A stretch of 64,000 bases of DNA from Platerodrilus igneus (GCA_036346225.1 JARFIW010001469.1:15036001-15100000); one strand, 5' to 3'; shown: positions 21,403 to 33,139, numbered from the stretch's first letter. A program made the numbers and translations. The notes: generated from the letters alone by a model not told the origin.

Positions 21403-22116
21403 ATGTCGTACACTTTTACTCTAACGGGAAACACTTCAGTTTTAACAAGCAACTTTAATCCTCCTATAAACTTGGATAATGATTCGGAGTACGTATTAGT
21501 ATTAACAAATATTGAGTCTTATAACACAATTCAAACATTGAAAAGGAATAAATAATAAATTTTATTATGGATCTAACGGAGAATTCATGGAAATACCTGA
21601 AGGTGCTTATGAGATTAGAGAAATTAATAAATATCTTCAAAAGCTTTAGGCGATAAAAGATAGTGTGGTCGTATGGAACAATCACGAAGCGCTAGAAAGA
21701 CACCAGTGTATATAGAAATTACAGCTAACAATAATACACTTAAATGTAGTATTAAATGTAGTGAAGATGTGGATTTTACCAAAAAGGATTCAATTGGTTC
21801 TATACTCGGTTTCAATCTACGAAAATTGCTAGCCACACATCAAGCAGACTACGCGATCAACATTTGTAAAGTGAATGTAGTTTTAATCGATTGTAATATT
21901 GCAAGTGGATCCTATTTAAATAGTAAACCAGCCCATGTATTACATGAATTTTTTCCTCAAGTATCTGGAGGTTTTAAAATTATCGAGTGCACAACTACGA
22001 TTATATATCTACCAATCAGGTCACGTATAATAAATGAAATAATAGTTAAAGTGTTAGATCAAGATGGAAATTTAGTTAATTTCAGAGGAGAACTGCTAAC
22101 TGTAAGGTTACATTAA
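21403..22116 (+). pseudogene. Minor capsid (penton-like, single jelly-roll) protein, broken
   Basis: The first part, MSYTFTLTGNTSVLTSNF, starts at 21403 and ends in tandem stops near 21553-21560. After a gap the frame resumes with EFMEIPEGAYEI near 21585, and a 147-codon open stretch runs from 21673 to 22116, ending LLTVRLH. Order, length (about 235 residues in total) and position between protease and major capsid gene fit the Polinton penton-like minor capsid protein. Assignment rests on gene order and remembered family phrases, not on a computed fold. At least two breaks lie between 21550 and 21680. Confidence 0.75.
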
Positions 22117-22133
22117 AAAAAATCTGCAATAGC

Positions 22134-22286
22134 ATGGGTATTAAGTATAATGCACGCAACATGTCAAGAATTGCTATAAATGCTGGAAATTTCAAAGCAA
22201 TCGACACTCGATTGATTGTTTCAAGACCGCTAACAACACAAAACCGGCAGTTTCTACAATCGTTAGGACTGCATTTATTTAATTAA
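22134..22286 (+). CDS. Small basic Polinton ORF (50 aa)
   Basis: A short open frame from ATG at 22134 to TAA at 22286 lies tightly between the two capsid genes. It is rich in Arg, Asn and Lys and ends with QFLQSLGLHLF. A small basic protein with a similar FLxSLGL ending is present at this place in related elements as I recall them, which suggests a virion core or capsid accessory role. No domain is recognisable, and the short length leaves chance possible. Confidence 0.4.
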   Translation: MGIKYNARNMSRIAINAGNFKAIDTRLIVSRPLTTQNRQFLQSLGLHLFN

Positions 22287-22294
22287 AAAGTAGA

Positions 22295-23495
22295 ATGAAT
22301 AGTGAAATACTGAACGTGCGTGAAAAAGTTTACTTCGACAATTGAAAAACATACTCATCAACCTTATGCTAACACATCTTTAGACAATAATGATGAAATT
22401 CGAATCCCTATACAACAACAAGATGTATACACCTTACCATCGAAGAACATGCTGTACATAGAAGGCAAATTAATTAAAACAGATGGAACGCCATCTCAGA
22501 CGGCAAAGTTTGTAAATAATGGGGTTTTGCTGCTTTTTGATGAAATTAGATATGAGATTGGTGGTGTCATTGTAGATCGTGTTCGGAATCCTGGATTAAC
22601 GTTTATAATGAAGGGATATGTTTCATATAATAGCAATCAAAGTAAACATTTACAAAACGCTGGGTGGTTTCCTATGGATGATTCGCAAATAGTTGATGCC
22701 AATGGGAATTTTAACATTGCAATCAACCTTTCAATGGTTCTCGGATTATGCGAAGATTTCAAAAAAAATTATTTTAAACCTCTGCCATGAGTTAGTTTTA
22801 CTACGTTCTAGTTTTGATACTAATGCTATAATTAATCCTACACCCGATGAAGAAATAAAAGTTGTTTTAAACAAAGTTTTATGGAAAATGCCACATGTAG
22901 CCGTTGATGATACTCAACGAATTAATTTAATAGAATGCGTTGCACAAAATCAGGATTTGCATATTCCGTTTAGAGGATGGGAGTTGCATGAATATCAACT
23001 TCTACAAGAACGCAACGTCATACATGGAACATTACAACAACAACACAATTAGAAAAACCAAGATTTGTGATTGTTGGTTTCCAAACCAACCGAAAAAATA
23101 GATACATGAGTAACTACAGTCGTTTTGATCATTGCTATTTAACCAACATGAAACTATATTTAAATTCAGAAATTTTCCCGTGCGATAACTTAAATTTGAG
23201 GTTCGAGAATAAACAGACTGCGTTGTTATATGAGATGTATGCTCAGTTTCAGCAATCATACTACGAAAAGGAAAATGAGCCACTTTTTAATCCTGAAGAT
23301 TTACGAAGTATTGCACCATTAGTAGTCATAGATTGTTCTAGACAAAACGAAGCGTTAAAATCTGGTACTGTCGATATTAGATTAGAATTTGAAACTAGCA
23401 GAAACGTTTTGCCAAATACATCTTGTCATTGCCTTATACTTCATGATAAGATAGTCAAATACAATCCACTCTCAAACAGCATAAGAATATTATAA
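22295..23495 (+). pseudogene. Major capsid (double jelly-roll) protein, broken
   Basis: Successive frames cover about 400 residues. The start MNSEILNVRE lies at 22295, followed by a frame change near 22330; HTHQPYANT, NNDEIRIPIQQQDVYTLPS and LLFDEIRYEIGG follow. A change near 22786 leads to HELVLLRSSFDTNAII, LNKVLWKMPHV and FRGWELHEYQLL; another near 23050 leads to FQTNRKNRY, FDHCYLTNMKLYLNSE, RFQQSYY-like residues and VVIDCSRQNE, ending at 23495. This is the conserved order of the Polinton double jelly-roll capsid protein. Three frame changes destroy it. Next to it on the other strand is the 3' end of the DNA polymerase gene. Confidence 0.85.
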
Positions 23496-23924
23496 TTATT
23501 TTATTATTATTACTGTACCTTTACAAATTATGAAAAAACAATAAATCATTTAGCAATCACAGTCTATTTATTAATATTTTTACATGTTTTTACAATATCT
23601 TTTACATGTTTGAATTATTAAGTGATTTAGTAAACAGCCATAAACATTGACAATTTTAAATATAAGTTTTGTTATACATTTCTCAAATAAACTAACTGGT
23701 ATGTTATTAACAAACTGGATTTTTTTTAACAGAACGGTTACTACTATTTTTCTCTACAATACATTTATACTAATATAGTTCAACTCGGGTTGATTGAAAG
23801 GTATCCTATTTTAGATACATCCAAAAAGAAAACCGGTGTACTTGTGCAGGTATAAACATAACACTGAAGTTTTTATAACTAAAAAAATATTATACGTTAA
23901 TCGAGATAAAATAAATTGCATTCT
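23496..23924. other. Non-coding space between convergent capsid and polymerase genes
   Basis: AT-rich, with several AATAAA-like signals on each strand, as expected where two transcripts converge. No further gene is seen. Confidence 0.4.
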
Positions 23925-26900
23925 TTATTTGAGCCAGTGGTTGAAGCTTTTCAAGTCATTTCTGAGTGTATAGTTATACCCCCAAGGTTTAGTATCAGTG
24001 GTTGAGGTACTAAGAATTCTTTTATCATCACTTGGCTTAAGAACAATTTTGTTTTGTTTAATAGTAAAGACATCATGTTTAACTGATCTAATTAAACATT
24101 GATGTTTCTGTACAGTCTGTTTATAAACCAAAGCATTCTTATAATCGTCAAAACAAATTTGCTTAATACTTGCTAAGGAAGATCCCTTTGACTTTTTTAG
24201 TATCCTATCCTGAACTCTGTAAGTGTACATTTTATATCTAAGCCCTACAAACTCTAGCATGATATCACCATTGTTTTCATCTTTCATAATACCAGAAACC
24301 TTTTTATTTGATAATGGGATATGATATTTGTTATAAGGGTCGTAATCCGAAGTATCAAATCTATGAATATCTTGTTTGATATAAGAGTAAATATCTTCAA
24401 CGCTAAACTAGTATATCAAACTATCCGTATCTGTGTACAGCAGCTTTGCTTTGTTAGCAAATTGCGATTTTATATAACTATAGTAAAATTCATATAAATA
24501 GGTTTTTGAAATATCTAGAATAGAGAAACCTACATAAATGAGTTTGTTTAAATAAAACCTCTAATTTATTCATTTCTATTAAGAGTGGATCTTTGTATAA
24601 CACAGTGCAACTGTGAAAATTAGGCTTCGCTATGTAACTACGAGCTCCAAACCGTCCTCCCATTCGGTCACTAATTTCACATCTTTCCTTTTCCGTGCGT
24701 TTTCAATCATTTTTCCATAAACCGAATTTATTATATTTTTATAAAAGCAAATATCGAAACTGTTTTTTGACTATTGTCTTAATTTCGTATTCAAATCAAT
24801 GTATTCTTTTAACCAAGGGGCTTGTTTAAACCGAAGAACCTTATGAATCTTTTTCAGTTCTAAAGCGTAGCTTAAATACATTTTTAAATTCTTGTAGTGA
24901 ATAATATAGTTGAGTTTTGGATATAAAGTTGTAAATAATTTCTTTAGGTTTGATTTATTAGAAGGTACTGGTGGTATCATATGTTCAGGCGCCAAAGGTA
25001 AGTCACTGTGAATTTCATGTAAAGATACTGGGTAGTGTAAATCGCATTCAGAAATATATGCTACATCAGAATCATCGGCAGTATTAAGTACGTCTAAACG
25101 TACTATATCTGGACTGGTGCCATCTAAAAATTCAAATTTTCCGTATGGAAGATATTCAGACATTGCAGCCTCATATAAATTATTAACATCAAAATACATT
25201 AAATATTTAGAATCGAAATTCGGATCACAATCTGCATTCATATATTTGTTATTTGCTTTAGCATATCTATTCGAACATTGAAAAACACCACCACGAATTC
25301 CCCGTTCTAAAAACATTATTTTTTCAATATCAGTAAGCAACTCGAGTTTAACGTTCGTCGTTTTTAACATTGCATCTAGAGCTAAACCAAGAGCCGTAAA
25401 GTAGTGAAGTGGATCTAACTTATACGTGAACATGCAAGTTTTTTTAAAGTTTTCAAATATATCAGTCAAGAGCAGTACATCTGTTTTTAAATATAGGTCT
25501 AAATAGTCCCCTAGTGTTTTTATATTAAATGTTTGCCAAACGTGTTTAGCATGATTGTAGTCTTCATATGAGACTTCTTCTTTGCGCAAACGATTAAAGA
25601 ATGCCGTTTTACAGGGTAAATCGGTTTCATTGAGCCTATCCCAAGAGTTAATGTAATCATAGGGAAATATGCCTTTACGCGTAAGTAACTGAAACTCATT
25701 ATCAGTGTTACAATTTTTCCTAGTGATGGATTTTTTATTATCATCTAAGTAGGAAGCTAATTTTTCGATGCTAGATGCCATAAACCTGAATGAATCGATA
25801 AATCTAAAACTAACTTTCATACCTTTTACATATTTTGTAAAAGATATGCATTTTTCCTTATATATTGGTAGAATGCTTAACGAACCTGAAAACTCTAACG
25901 AGATTTTTTTAATAATGAAATGCGAATCGTAACCTGATAAGTTATGAAAAACTACTGGTATCATATAAGAATTATGATAATTGATGTTGTAATCTTTATG
26001 AGCCCCTCCTCGAAATTCACCTGTAAAGTGGCAGTGATCGCGAACTCTAATATCATCTATACTAAAAGGTTTATTGCAAATGTGACGGTGAAGGGCAAAT
26101 TTAAATGCTGACTTTTGTTCTTCTGTTAAAGGATTCATAGGTTTTGGGATACAGAAAATTTTATTGGTCGTTTCTGAAATCAGTTTCAATTGAGCAACAA
26201 ACCATTCTATACAATCTTTTCCGCGATACAATTGAAATTTGGAATATTTATTATCATACGAGCATTTCAAATAGTATGCTACACTAAAGGGTATATGCCT
26301 TTGGTAACGGACTGTGTTTAATATTACCTCCGACCCATTGCATGGTTCTAATATACATTCGAGATCTGCATAAACTACAAATGATACTTTTTCTTGATAG
26401 TGGAAATGTTTAAATGTTAGATACTTTTCGGATTCTTCGGGTAATCTTATTGAGCAAGTATTCTGTTTGTCGCAATAATTCGAATGACGCTTAAGTAATG
26501 CTGCTGTACTAAAATTATTTAAACATCTATAACAAAAAATTTTCTATGGTGATGTGAAGACAACTGTTTTGCAAATAATTTTGACATATCCTTAATCCAA
26601 GTAAAATGAAAGTGATTCTCATTAGCATTTGTCGGACGAGAATATTGTAAGAAATCATTATTTAAAACTAACAGATTAATAGGTTCTATTTTTTTTAAAT
26701 TTTCACTTAAACAAAATGGCAGTATTTTAGTATTTTCTATACAATATAGGTTAATTGCGAGATTGTTAAGCTTCTCAATTTTTGTATGTCTTTTAATGCG
26801 ATTGGAAACTGAATTGAATTGTAGCGTAATACTGTATCAAAATGTGGATAGCTAGATATTCTCTGACTATTTTTTTTAGCAGGATATAAAACGAAAACCA

Positions 26901-27538
26901 AGCTCCAAAGAATGCAATGTTGGTCGTTATTTATTACATTTACCACAGCTTTTTTTTTTTATAAAGTCCGGAACCGGTACATCGATGTGACGATTTGCAG
27001 TAGGAAACGTTTTCAAATCTATTTCACCAGTTGTAGGCTTAACAAAGTTAGCTGCAAATATTACATTAACTTTCAACATTGACTTTTTTAAGCAAGCAAC
27101 AATCTTGCGTTTAAAACTAGCGAACGCCTTGTCTAAGAACACTAGAGGATCTCTATAGCTTAAATTGGTAATAAGTCCTGTAATTATTCGACTTCCAAAA
27201 CATGATTGCACATCATGCCAAATCAGATTTTTTTGAATATGTCCTCTAGAAAGCGTTGCATCAATACCTTTACCTTGATATTCTAAAGAGCGTTTCAAGT
27301 GCCTCAATCGTACAAGGTAACTTTTAAGATATGCCAAATTAGATTCCAGCCTACTAGGATTTTCCTGACGATTGTCTTCGTATACCTTATTTCTAATAGC
27401 AAGCTTCAATATACTTATATTTGCTTTGATAATTATAATGTGTTTCGTTATTGCATTGACTGATCTGATTTGATTCACGCATTTCACAGTTAATTTTAAA
27501 ATAGCGCTACTAATCTCGGCCACGGTTTCAGAATTCAT
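23925..27538 (-). pseudogene. Polinton DNA polymerase B, broken
   Basis: A family-B, protein-primed-type DNA polymerase of about 1200 residues. From the N-terminus (Met at 27538): a 200-residue leader (27538-26930); INNDQHCILWSL; exonuclease motif I in VYADLEC near 26365; HCHFTGEFRGGAHKDYN, and exonuclease II in HNLSGYDSHF near 25940; polymerase motif A in YFDVNNLYEAAM near 25190; RFGARSYIAKP-like residues near 24650; motif C in YTDTDSLIY near 24430; and the C-terminal MKDENNGDIM, EFVGLRYKMYTYRV and PWGYNYT. The longest intact piece is 24771-26270. Frame changes lie near 26940, 26750-26550, 26300, 24770-24500 and 24290, so the enzyme is dead although all catalytic motifs survive. Confidence 0.9.
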
Positions 27539-28409
27539 GATTCTATACAAATCAATACACTACTTAATATATGTAGTGCTTTATTTACTATTTATACAAA
27601 AATATCATCTGACGTAAGCAAAACAACTGTAAAAGAATTAGCATACAACATCATTTTTCATTCAGCTGCGTTTACTGAAAAAATTTGCTTGCTTGCAGTA
27701 TAGTAATCAAATGTTTTTATACGACCTTTCATTTATGCTGTGTGTACAGAAAATACACTATCATTACATCGTTATTTTTTTATAGTTACATATAAAAATT
27801 TTTAATAAAGCAAATTTGAAAAAATGTCTCAGATTAAACCGTCAATGTTGTTTAATAATTTACACGCACTCATGGGCTTTTTTAAAAAACCAGTATTAAC
27901 ATTCTGCAGTTTTATCATAATACAATAAACATTATGCAATTTCATTTATTTGAAGCTATTTATTATCAGTACCTTGAGCGAATTAAAGAATTTCTTTTGC
28001 AGCATGAATCGTGTAAACACACACGCACAATTACTACATACCTATATATATGCATATAAAGTGAATTTTTGTTAAGCTTTATTGAAAAATAAATTATGCC
28101 AGCAGTAATCTAAAACGAAATTAATCTAATTTAGGTTTTTTATTATGTGCCTTCATTGCAATTTCTTTTTCAGACAATGAATCTAATTCATTATTTCTGC
28201 TGAGGTATAATTATATTCGCTTACATACTGTTTTATTCATTAGAATAGATTACAGAGCTGAATATTTTCAGAAAACGATGCAAATTTTTAATTTTTTCTA
28301 ACAGGTCAGTTTATTATTTAATATAAATACTTCACGTAGATTTTACCAACAGTATTCAATCAGATCTCTTGTATAATTATTAGTTACTACTACTAGCAAC
28401 TTTTAAAAA
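27539..28409. other. Polinton spacer without recognised gene
   Basis: AT-rich sequence between the start of the polymerase gene and the cargo gene, presumably holding two divergent promoters. No ORF with recognisable motifs. Confidence 0.4.
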
Positions 28410-29033
28410 ATGAGTAACTTATCATCGATCAAAAATGGTAATAGTACCAACGTGAAAGTTCTAGAGCAATTTATATTGCATTCTGCAAAGACTTGATTAA
28501 AGAAGTTTTTGGTTCTTCTTCACCTCAACTTGACACTGCTGCTATTTTTGATAGTGACGTAATAGATATATCACGGTAAGTGCTTTTTTACATTTATACA
28601 TGTGTTTTAAAACACTACTAATTTATAAGTTACATTAGATTAGGATCAAAAAACCATTCTAGAAATTCTGAGGCTATCGTCGGATCGTTGACACATTCTG
28701 ATCCTCTCAGAAACATCAGGTAGTATACAAAAGAATAGGTGAACCTTCAATAATCTTTTATGTTATGCTCACAGATCAGGCAAAAACATGTTGGCTATGA
28801 AAAAGTTATGTACAGAATCTAATATGGCTGTTTGCTGTGAAGATGACAAATCCTACGAAGATGACACAGTAGAGTTGCTTAACGCATTTAAAAAGCGTGG
28901 AGAGAAGCTACTGCGTCGTCTAGATTTGGAGCTAGAAATAATAAAGCAAAAAGGAGAGGAACTGGTTGCGAGGGAGCAGCAGATACTTCAAGAACGGGAG
29001 TTAATAAATACTTTTTCATTTATAAATAGTTAG
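28410..29033 (+). pseudogene. Candidate spliced cargo gene of unknown function, coiled-coil C-terminus
   Basis: An ATG at 28410 opens exon 1, which carries one frame change near 28470. Its continuation ends DSDVIDIS and the frame hits a stop immediately after a GTAAGT donor at 28576. Removing 28576-28638 (63 nt, CATTAG acceptor) and 28720-28774 (55 nt, CTCACAG acceptor) gives a continuous frame through 28639-28719 and 28775-29033. Both junctions are phase 2. The C-terminal 60 residues (KKRGEKLLRRLDLELEIIKQ onward) form a strongly charged, probably helical coiled coil. I do not recognise the family. Being inside the inverted repeats, it travels with the Polinton. An alternative is an unspliced 81-codon ORF starting at 28788. 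Confidence 0.5.
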
Positions 29034-29235
29034 ATCAAAATATTCAACAATTTGTAAAATAAAAAAGTATTTTATAAAAGTTCCTCTTTTGAAACAAGAC
29101 TTTCTCTAAACAAGGTAGTAAACTCAAAGTAAAACGCACATAAATCAGAACCCACTTTAATTTAATACATCATTCTTTATACAATTGACTTAGATGTGTT
29201 ATAATAATAAACTAATTTCTTAAATTAGTGACATA

Positions 29236-29532
29236 TTATTCTGAAAATTCTATGTTGACAGTTAGACCGATCGATCCCTTACTAGTTATGTATACGTGTT
29301 TGTTCGAGCCAATACTTTCATTTAATTGTTTCACTCCATGTGCTTGAAGGTATTCAAAATATCTCAATGGCAATATACTCTTGAACTCTTCTGTTTCCAC
29401 TAATACTCTTTCTCCATATTTTGTCTTGATTGTTTCAACTTTTAAAACTTCAAACCTCTTATTTATTACAAGATCTTTTGTATTTACATAAGGTTTGCGA
29501 TATGTGGTTTTATTAAGAGTATTAAAATCCAT
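29236..29532 (-). CDS. Small Polinton-borne protein of unknown function (98 aa)
   Basis: An intact 98-codon frame ends just inside the element's right repeat side (ATG at 29532, ten bases from the repeat). It has alternating charged and beta-branched residues with phrases FEVLKVETIKTKYGERVLVE and FKSILPLRYFEYL. These resemble a small protein found repeatedly in insect mobile elements, perhaps with an OB-like beta-barrel fold; this is inference from the residue pattern only. It is one of the few undamaged frames in the element, like the cargo gene beside it. Confidence 0.55.
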   Translation of the reverse strand: MDFNTLNKTTYRKPYVNTKDLVINKRFEVLKVETIKTKYGERVLVETEEFKSILPLRYFEYLQAHGVKQLNESIGSNKHVYITSKGSIGLTVNIEFSE

Positions 29533-29541
29533 ATTGCTTTT

Positions 29542-29884
29542 CTTCGACTAATTAAATTAATATTAGGAGCAATCTCCTTATATAGCAGATTACCACCATC
29601 TGCGTACTTTGCCAACCCACTTTTCAACCTATCACAAGAGTGAACTCATTTTGAATTGAAATCGGCCCATGTGTATTTGCAGCCTCTAAACATAAATCAG
29701 AATCCACTTTAATTAAACACAATTGACTTGAATGCGATATTTTGCATCTGGCATACTTTATAACTTCTCGCTAGAAAACCAAATTCAAAACAGCTACACA
29801 TTTTCTCTGCACTTACATTTTCAACATACGTGTGTGTGTGTTTTGAAGTATGTATGTTCCATTGAAAGTAATATAAAGCCGGTC
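29542..29884 (-). repeat. Polinton right terminal inverted repeat
   Basis: Inverse complement of 15881-16229, from CTTCGACTAATTAA to TATAAAGCCGG. It shows a small TG expansion near 29831 absent from the left copy. Confidence 0.9.
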
Positions 29885-29992
29885 TGACTTCAAAACAAAA
29901 GTCGGTGAGTTGGTACCTGAAACTATTCGTCTCATCGATTTATCTTTCTTGTGAATTTTAGGCAATCAGTACATTTTTGGAATTTCAAGGTT

Positions 29993-30310
29993 TCAAATTG
30001 TCAATTTTAATTTTAATTTGAGTGAAATTAGGTTTGGGCATTCCTTCAAAACAGACTCTGTTGTTTTTACCATTTTATTTAAAGGAATATCATTTTTCCT
30101 CTTAGTTATTATTGGTCTATGAGGACCCTTAGATATCAAAGTTTCTACTTTATCAACATAGTCCTGTTTGTCTAGAATAACCAACCTATTACCCTTGTCC
30201 GCTTTTACATAAAAACAATCTGTGTTGGAATAATCTTTATGTACGTGAGATAGTTTTTTATGTGAATTTGTAGGTAGGTGATTTGTGAGGGCGAGCGCCG
30301 TTTCCATCAC
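29993..30310 (-). pseudogene. Penelope-like element reverse transcriptase, N-terminal fragment
   Basis: A 105-codon frame holds FYVKADKGNRLVILDKQDYV, the phrase that precedes the RT domain in Penelope-like retroelements. It then continues LISKGPHRPI and KKRKND-like residues up to KECPNLISLKL, where the frame ends. The RT core and the GIY-YIG endonuclease are absent. The fragment ends about 100 bp outside the Polinton terminal repeat, so the Polinton may have inserted into or beside it. No remainder of this element is seen on the left side of the Polinton. Confidence 0.75.
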
Positions 30311-30400
30311 TTTTCCACCGCCCCCTTTCGCTATAACGTCACATGGGCACGCCCCTAGCCGCGCCTCCGTTACGCCCGCTGACCACGCCCTCCCACCATG
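30290..30400. promoter_or_regulatory. GC-rich patch with repeated CACGCCC boxes
   Basis: About 110 bp much richer in G+C than its surroundings. GGGCACGCCCC, GCCGCGCC, TTACGCCC and CCACGCCCTCCC repeat a CACGCCC-like core (GC-box/KLF-type). On the minus strand it lies directly upstream of the Penelope-like ORF and could be its leader or promoter. Confidence 0.4.
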
Positions 30401-31387
30401 TCACGGTAATTTTGGAAATATTATAAACTAGGCTTCTTATTGGTACGGTGACCTTAAAGTGCTCCGGCTCTGCTCAGGGGTTTTGAATAATCTCGTGGGT
30501 TCGTAATAGTGATTGGATGTTAAAAAGCCACAAATGATCCAGAACTGAACAGATACTTAAAGGCGCCAAGAACTACTTAGAGCGAGACAAAGAACTGCGA
30601 ACGTTGTCCTAACAGTTCGGTAAGGTACCAATATTAAAGCCAAAATATATTGAATAGGAAGCCAACAACTCAAATACAGCAAACTTTATTAATAGCACAT
30701 AAAATACCTTTTACGCTTCTAATGCTAATCATACAATAATAATAAGACACATTGAATGAATCCCAATTCAATAATTCATAAATAATGTGACACTTTGTGT
30801 GCTCAAAAGAGCGTATTAGGATATTGGTGAGCACTATAATTATTTTAATACATCAATAATACCTGCAGGCAATATTCTGGCCAGGATATAGTGCAATTAC
30901 AAAGTAAAGAAAAACAAGATGTACACGCTGTTACAGTGAGACACCTCAAGACACCAAAATTACAACAAACGACAACCCTTGCATAAAGTTGTAAGGCGGT
31001 TTGCAATTATATTAACCTAAATAAGGGATTTCGCACTGAAGGTCCACTTCAAATTTAAACCACACACAAAATAAGTTAATTCAAATAATGTAAAATTTAC
31101 TTAAATCTCAACAGATGCACAAACAATAAATCAATTATACGACCTGAACTAGTTGTTCTTAGATCTTCAGTAACTGGGTGTAACAACGATGCACCAGGTG
31201 CTGGGTAAATAATAAAACTTGCGGGTAGTAGTACAGACAGATACCAGGTTTAGCTCTTAGCCATTTCTGCTACGTACAATATAAAAGATAGAGAAGATCT
31301 TGATCTCGTACTAGTGAAGCTAGTGCTTGTGATAGTGATTAATGCTAAAGATAACACTTATGGTGCTACTAGTTCAGTCTATAACTA
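30401..31387. other. No recognised gene
   Basis: AT-rich, between the Penelope-like fragment and repeat X. No conserved ORF and no obvious terminal repeat. Confidence 0.4.
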
Positions 31388-32231
31388 TGTTACGTTTATC
31401 TTCCGCATAAATTAATTACCATAATTCTCAATTCAAAACCCATTTGGCTTCAAAAACGAAAATTTATTCAGTTAATTAAAATAACCCTTTTACGTGTTAA
31501 TTCATTTATCTGTTTGCATAAATTCAATTTCGATTGTTACTTCCGCTAATTAATACTAAATTCTTGTTCTAAAAATTCCCCAACGTAAAGTTTACGCTAA
31601 ATAGTCAATAACATGTTCCAAGTATACAATAACGAATGCTTATGTGTTTTCCCATTGAAAGAATGACTACAATATTACGTTGAGCTTTGGTTATTAGTTA
31701 AATAAAATTTCATTTTGCTTTGCAATCTGCACAAGTAAATACGTGTAGAATGTTTGGTTGTTTCCGTTTTGGTTGATGCGAATTTCTAGCACGCATTATA
31801 GCGTGATGGGTATTTAGGGTTTTTATAAAATTATACCTTCCGACTACCACGAATTAATTTTATTTGCAATTGCTTTAGCTTTCTTCCGGCGGCCTTAAAG
31901 CTGCAATAAATGGTCGTCCCTTGTAGTAATGGGAGGTCCAACGCATTCTTTATGGATGTAGGCCACCCCTACCAGTTGATGTGGACCAGCTACCGACTCA
32001 ACCCCGACGTTAGCAACTTCGAGGGTGAGTGTTTTCCGTCACTGCTCGCGTTGCAACCATGTCGATGAGGAATTTATTGTTTAGGCGCATGCATTTCCAC
32101 ATTTAGTTTTTCCATACAAAAATTATCCAGAATTTTTAAATTTAATTCGTCAATACGACCATTGTTGAACCTTTTTGGTATTTATTGGCATTGTGTGGAT
32201 GCATTGCTATTTGGTTTTAAATAACTAAAAC
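31388..32231. repeat. Unidentified repeat X, copy 2
   Basis: The second copy of the repeat at 14262-15227, in the same orientation, diverged by substitutions and many indels. It ends near AAATAACTAAAA, about 40 bp from the truncated R1 fragment. Confidence 0.65.
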
Positions 32232-32267
32232 AAAGAAAAAATGTTGTGGCCATTCCTTTGTATAGGT

Positions 32268-33003
32268 AAATATATACAATATTCGTCTTTGCCCGTATGG
32301 TTTATTACGTAATCGATAGCCTCTCGTATGGCTGCCAATTCGCATTGGAAGATAGTGCTTCAGTTCGCGAATTTGGTTTGAAACCGAAACACCTCCCGTT
32401 CCTGCTTAAACACGACAAACGCCTCGCCTGCTTGCCCATCGTCCATACGTGAACTGTCCGTATAAATTCTGATACCCGTCGCGTCCCCATCACCTTCGAC
32501 AAACTCGGTTCCTCTAATATCGGCCGGGTGCCCCAACTCTGATATAACAATCTTTCTCTTTACCTCCCAATTACCAAGATTAATATCTTTGATAATTTCG
32601 TGCCCTTTCCCTATATTTATTAATCTCCTATTTCTAATCTCTCTAATCACATATTCGATAGGAAGAGCCCTACTGATCACCAGGACCGCCTCCGTGGAGG
32701 TGATCCTGTATGCCCTCGCCGCCTTGAGCGCAGTTATGCGTTGCACGCTCGTCAATTGACGCATCTCTCGGGCTTTACAACCTTCTGCCCATACAGAGGC
32801 TGCGTACAGCATTGCCGGCTCAATTGCTCCGACATAAATCGTCCAGTTTATTTTCGCCGCCACCATAATTTTGTTTAATATTTCGCTGCCTTTGCTTTTA
32901 ACGTACTGCACGTGAGCTTTTTAATTTAACTTATCGTCAATCTTTACCACGAGGTATGTAATTGCTTCCTTAAACGATATTTTCTTCCCTCCTAGCTCTA
33001 GCC
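32268..33003 (-). pseudogene. R1-type non-LTR retrotransposon, RT end and RNase H fragment
   Basis: From 33003 leftward: FKEAITYLVVKIDDKLN, a stop near 32920, then a 183-codon frame with VQYVKSKGSEILNKIMVAAK, PAMLYAASVWAEG, LTSVQRITALKAARAYRITS and IRIYTDSSRMDDGQAG, followed after a frame change near 32360 by FQCELAAIREAIDYVIN. This is the order RT thumb, linker, RNase H of the R1 clade; the YTDSS and CELAAI phrases hold an RNase H Asp and Glu. The 5' part with endonuclease and RT core is missing. R1-clade elements often target rDNA or other repeats; no such target is visible here. Confidence 0.85.
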
Positions 33004-33139
33004 TAGGTGCTACTAGTGACAACAGTTATTAGAGTTCTGCTCCCGCCACCTCTAAGGTTTCACCTGATACTGGTTTTGCTTATCAGGAGCGCTATAAGCC
33101 ATCAGGTCCTTTTGTTCCTAAGGAAACATCACTTAGCAT

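Larger units (their letters stand above)
15869..29896. mobile_element. Polinton/Maverick (adintovirus-like) element, degraded
   Basis: Terminal inverted repeats bound a 14-kb unit that holds the Polinton hallmark set: integrase, packaging ATPase, cysteine protease, major and minor capsid proteins and family-B DNA polymerase. Genes lie in both directions: integrase, two unknown proteins and ATPase leftward; PLA2/pVI-like, protease and capsid genes rightward; polymerase leftward; then a rightward spliced cargo gene and a leftward small gene. Almost every core gene has frameshifts or stops, so this copy cannot encode a working set. The exact ends and the expected 6-bp target duplication could not be fixed; the minimal ends are 15881 and 29884. 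Confidence 0.93.

Noticed and set aside
22693..22790. Two separate capsid genes overlapping here
   Set aside because: Both frames hold consecutive parts of one double jelly-roll capsid protein; the overlap is the result of a frame change.
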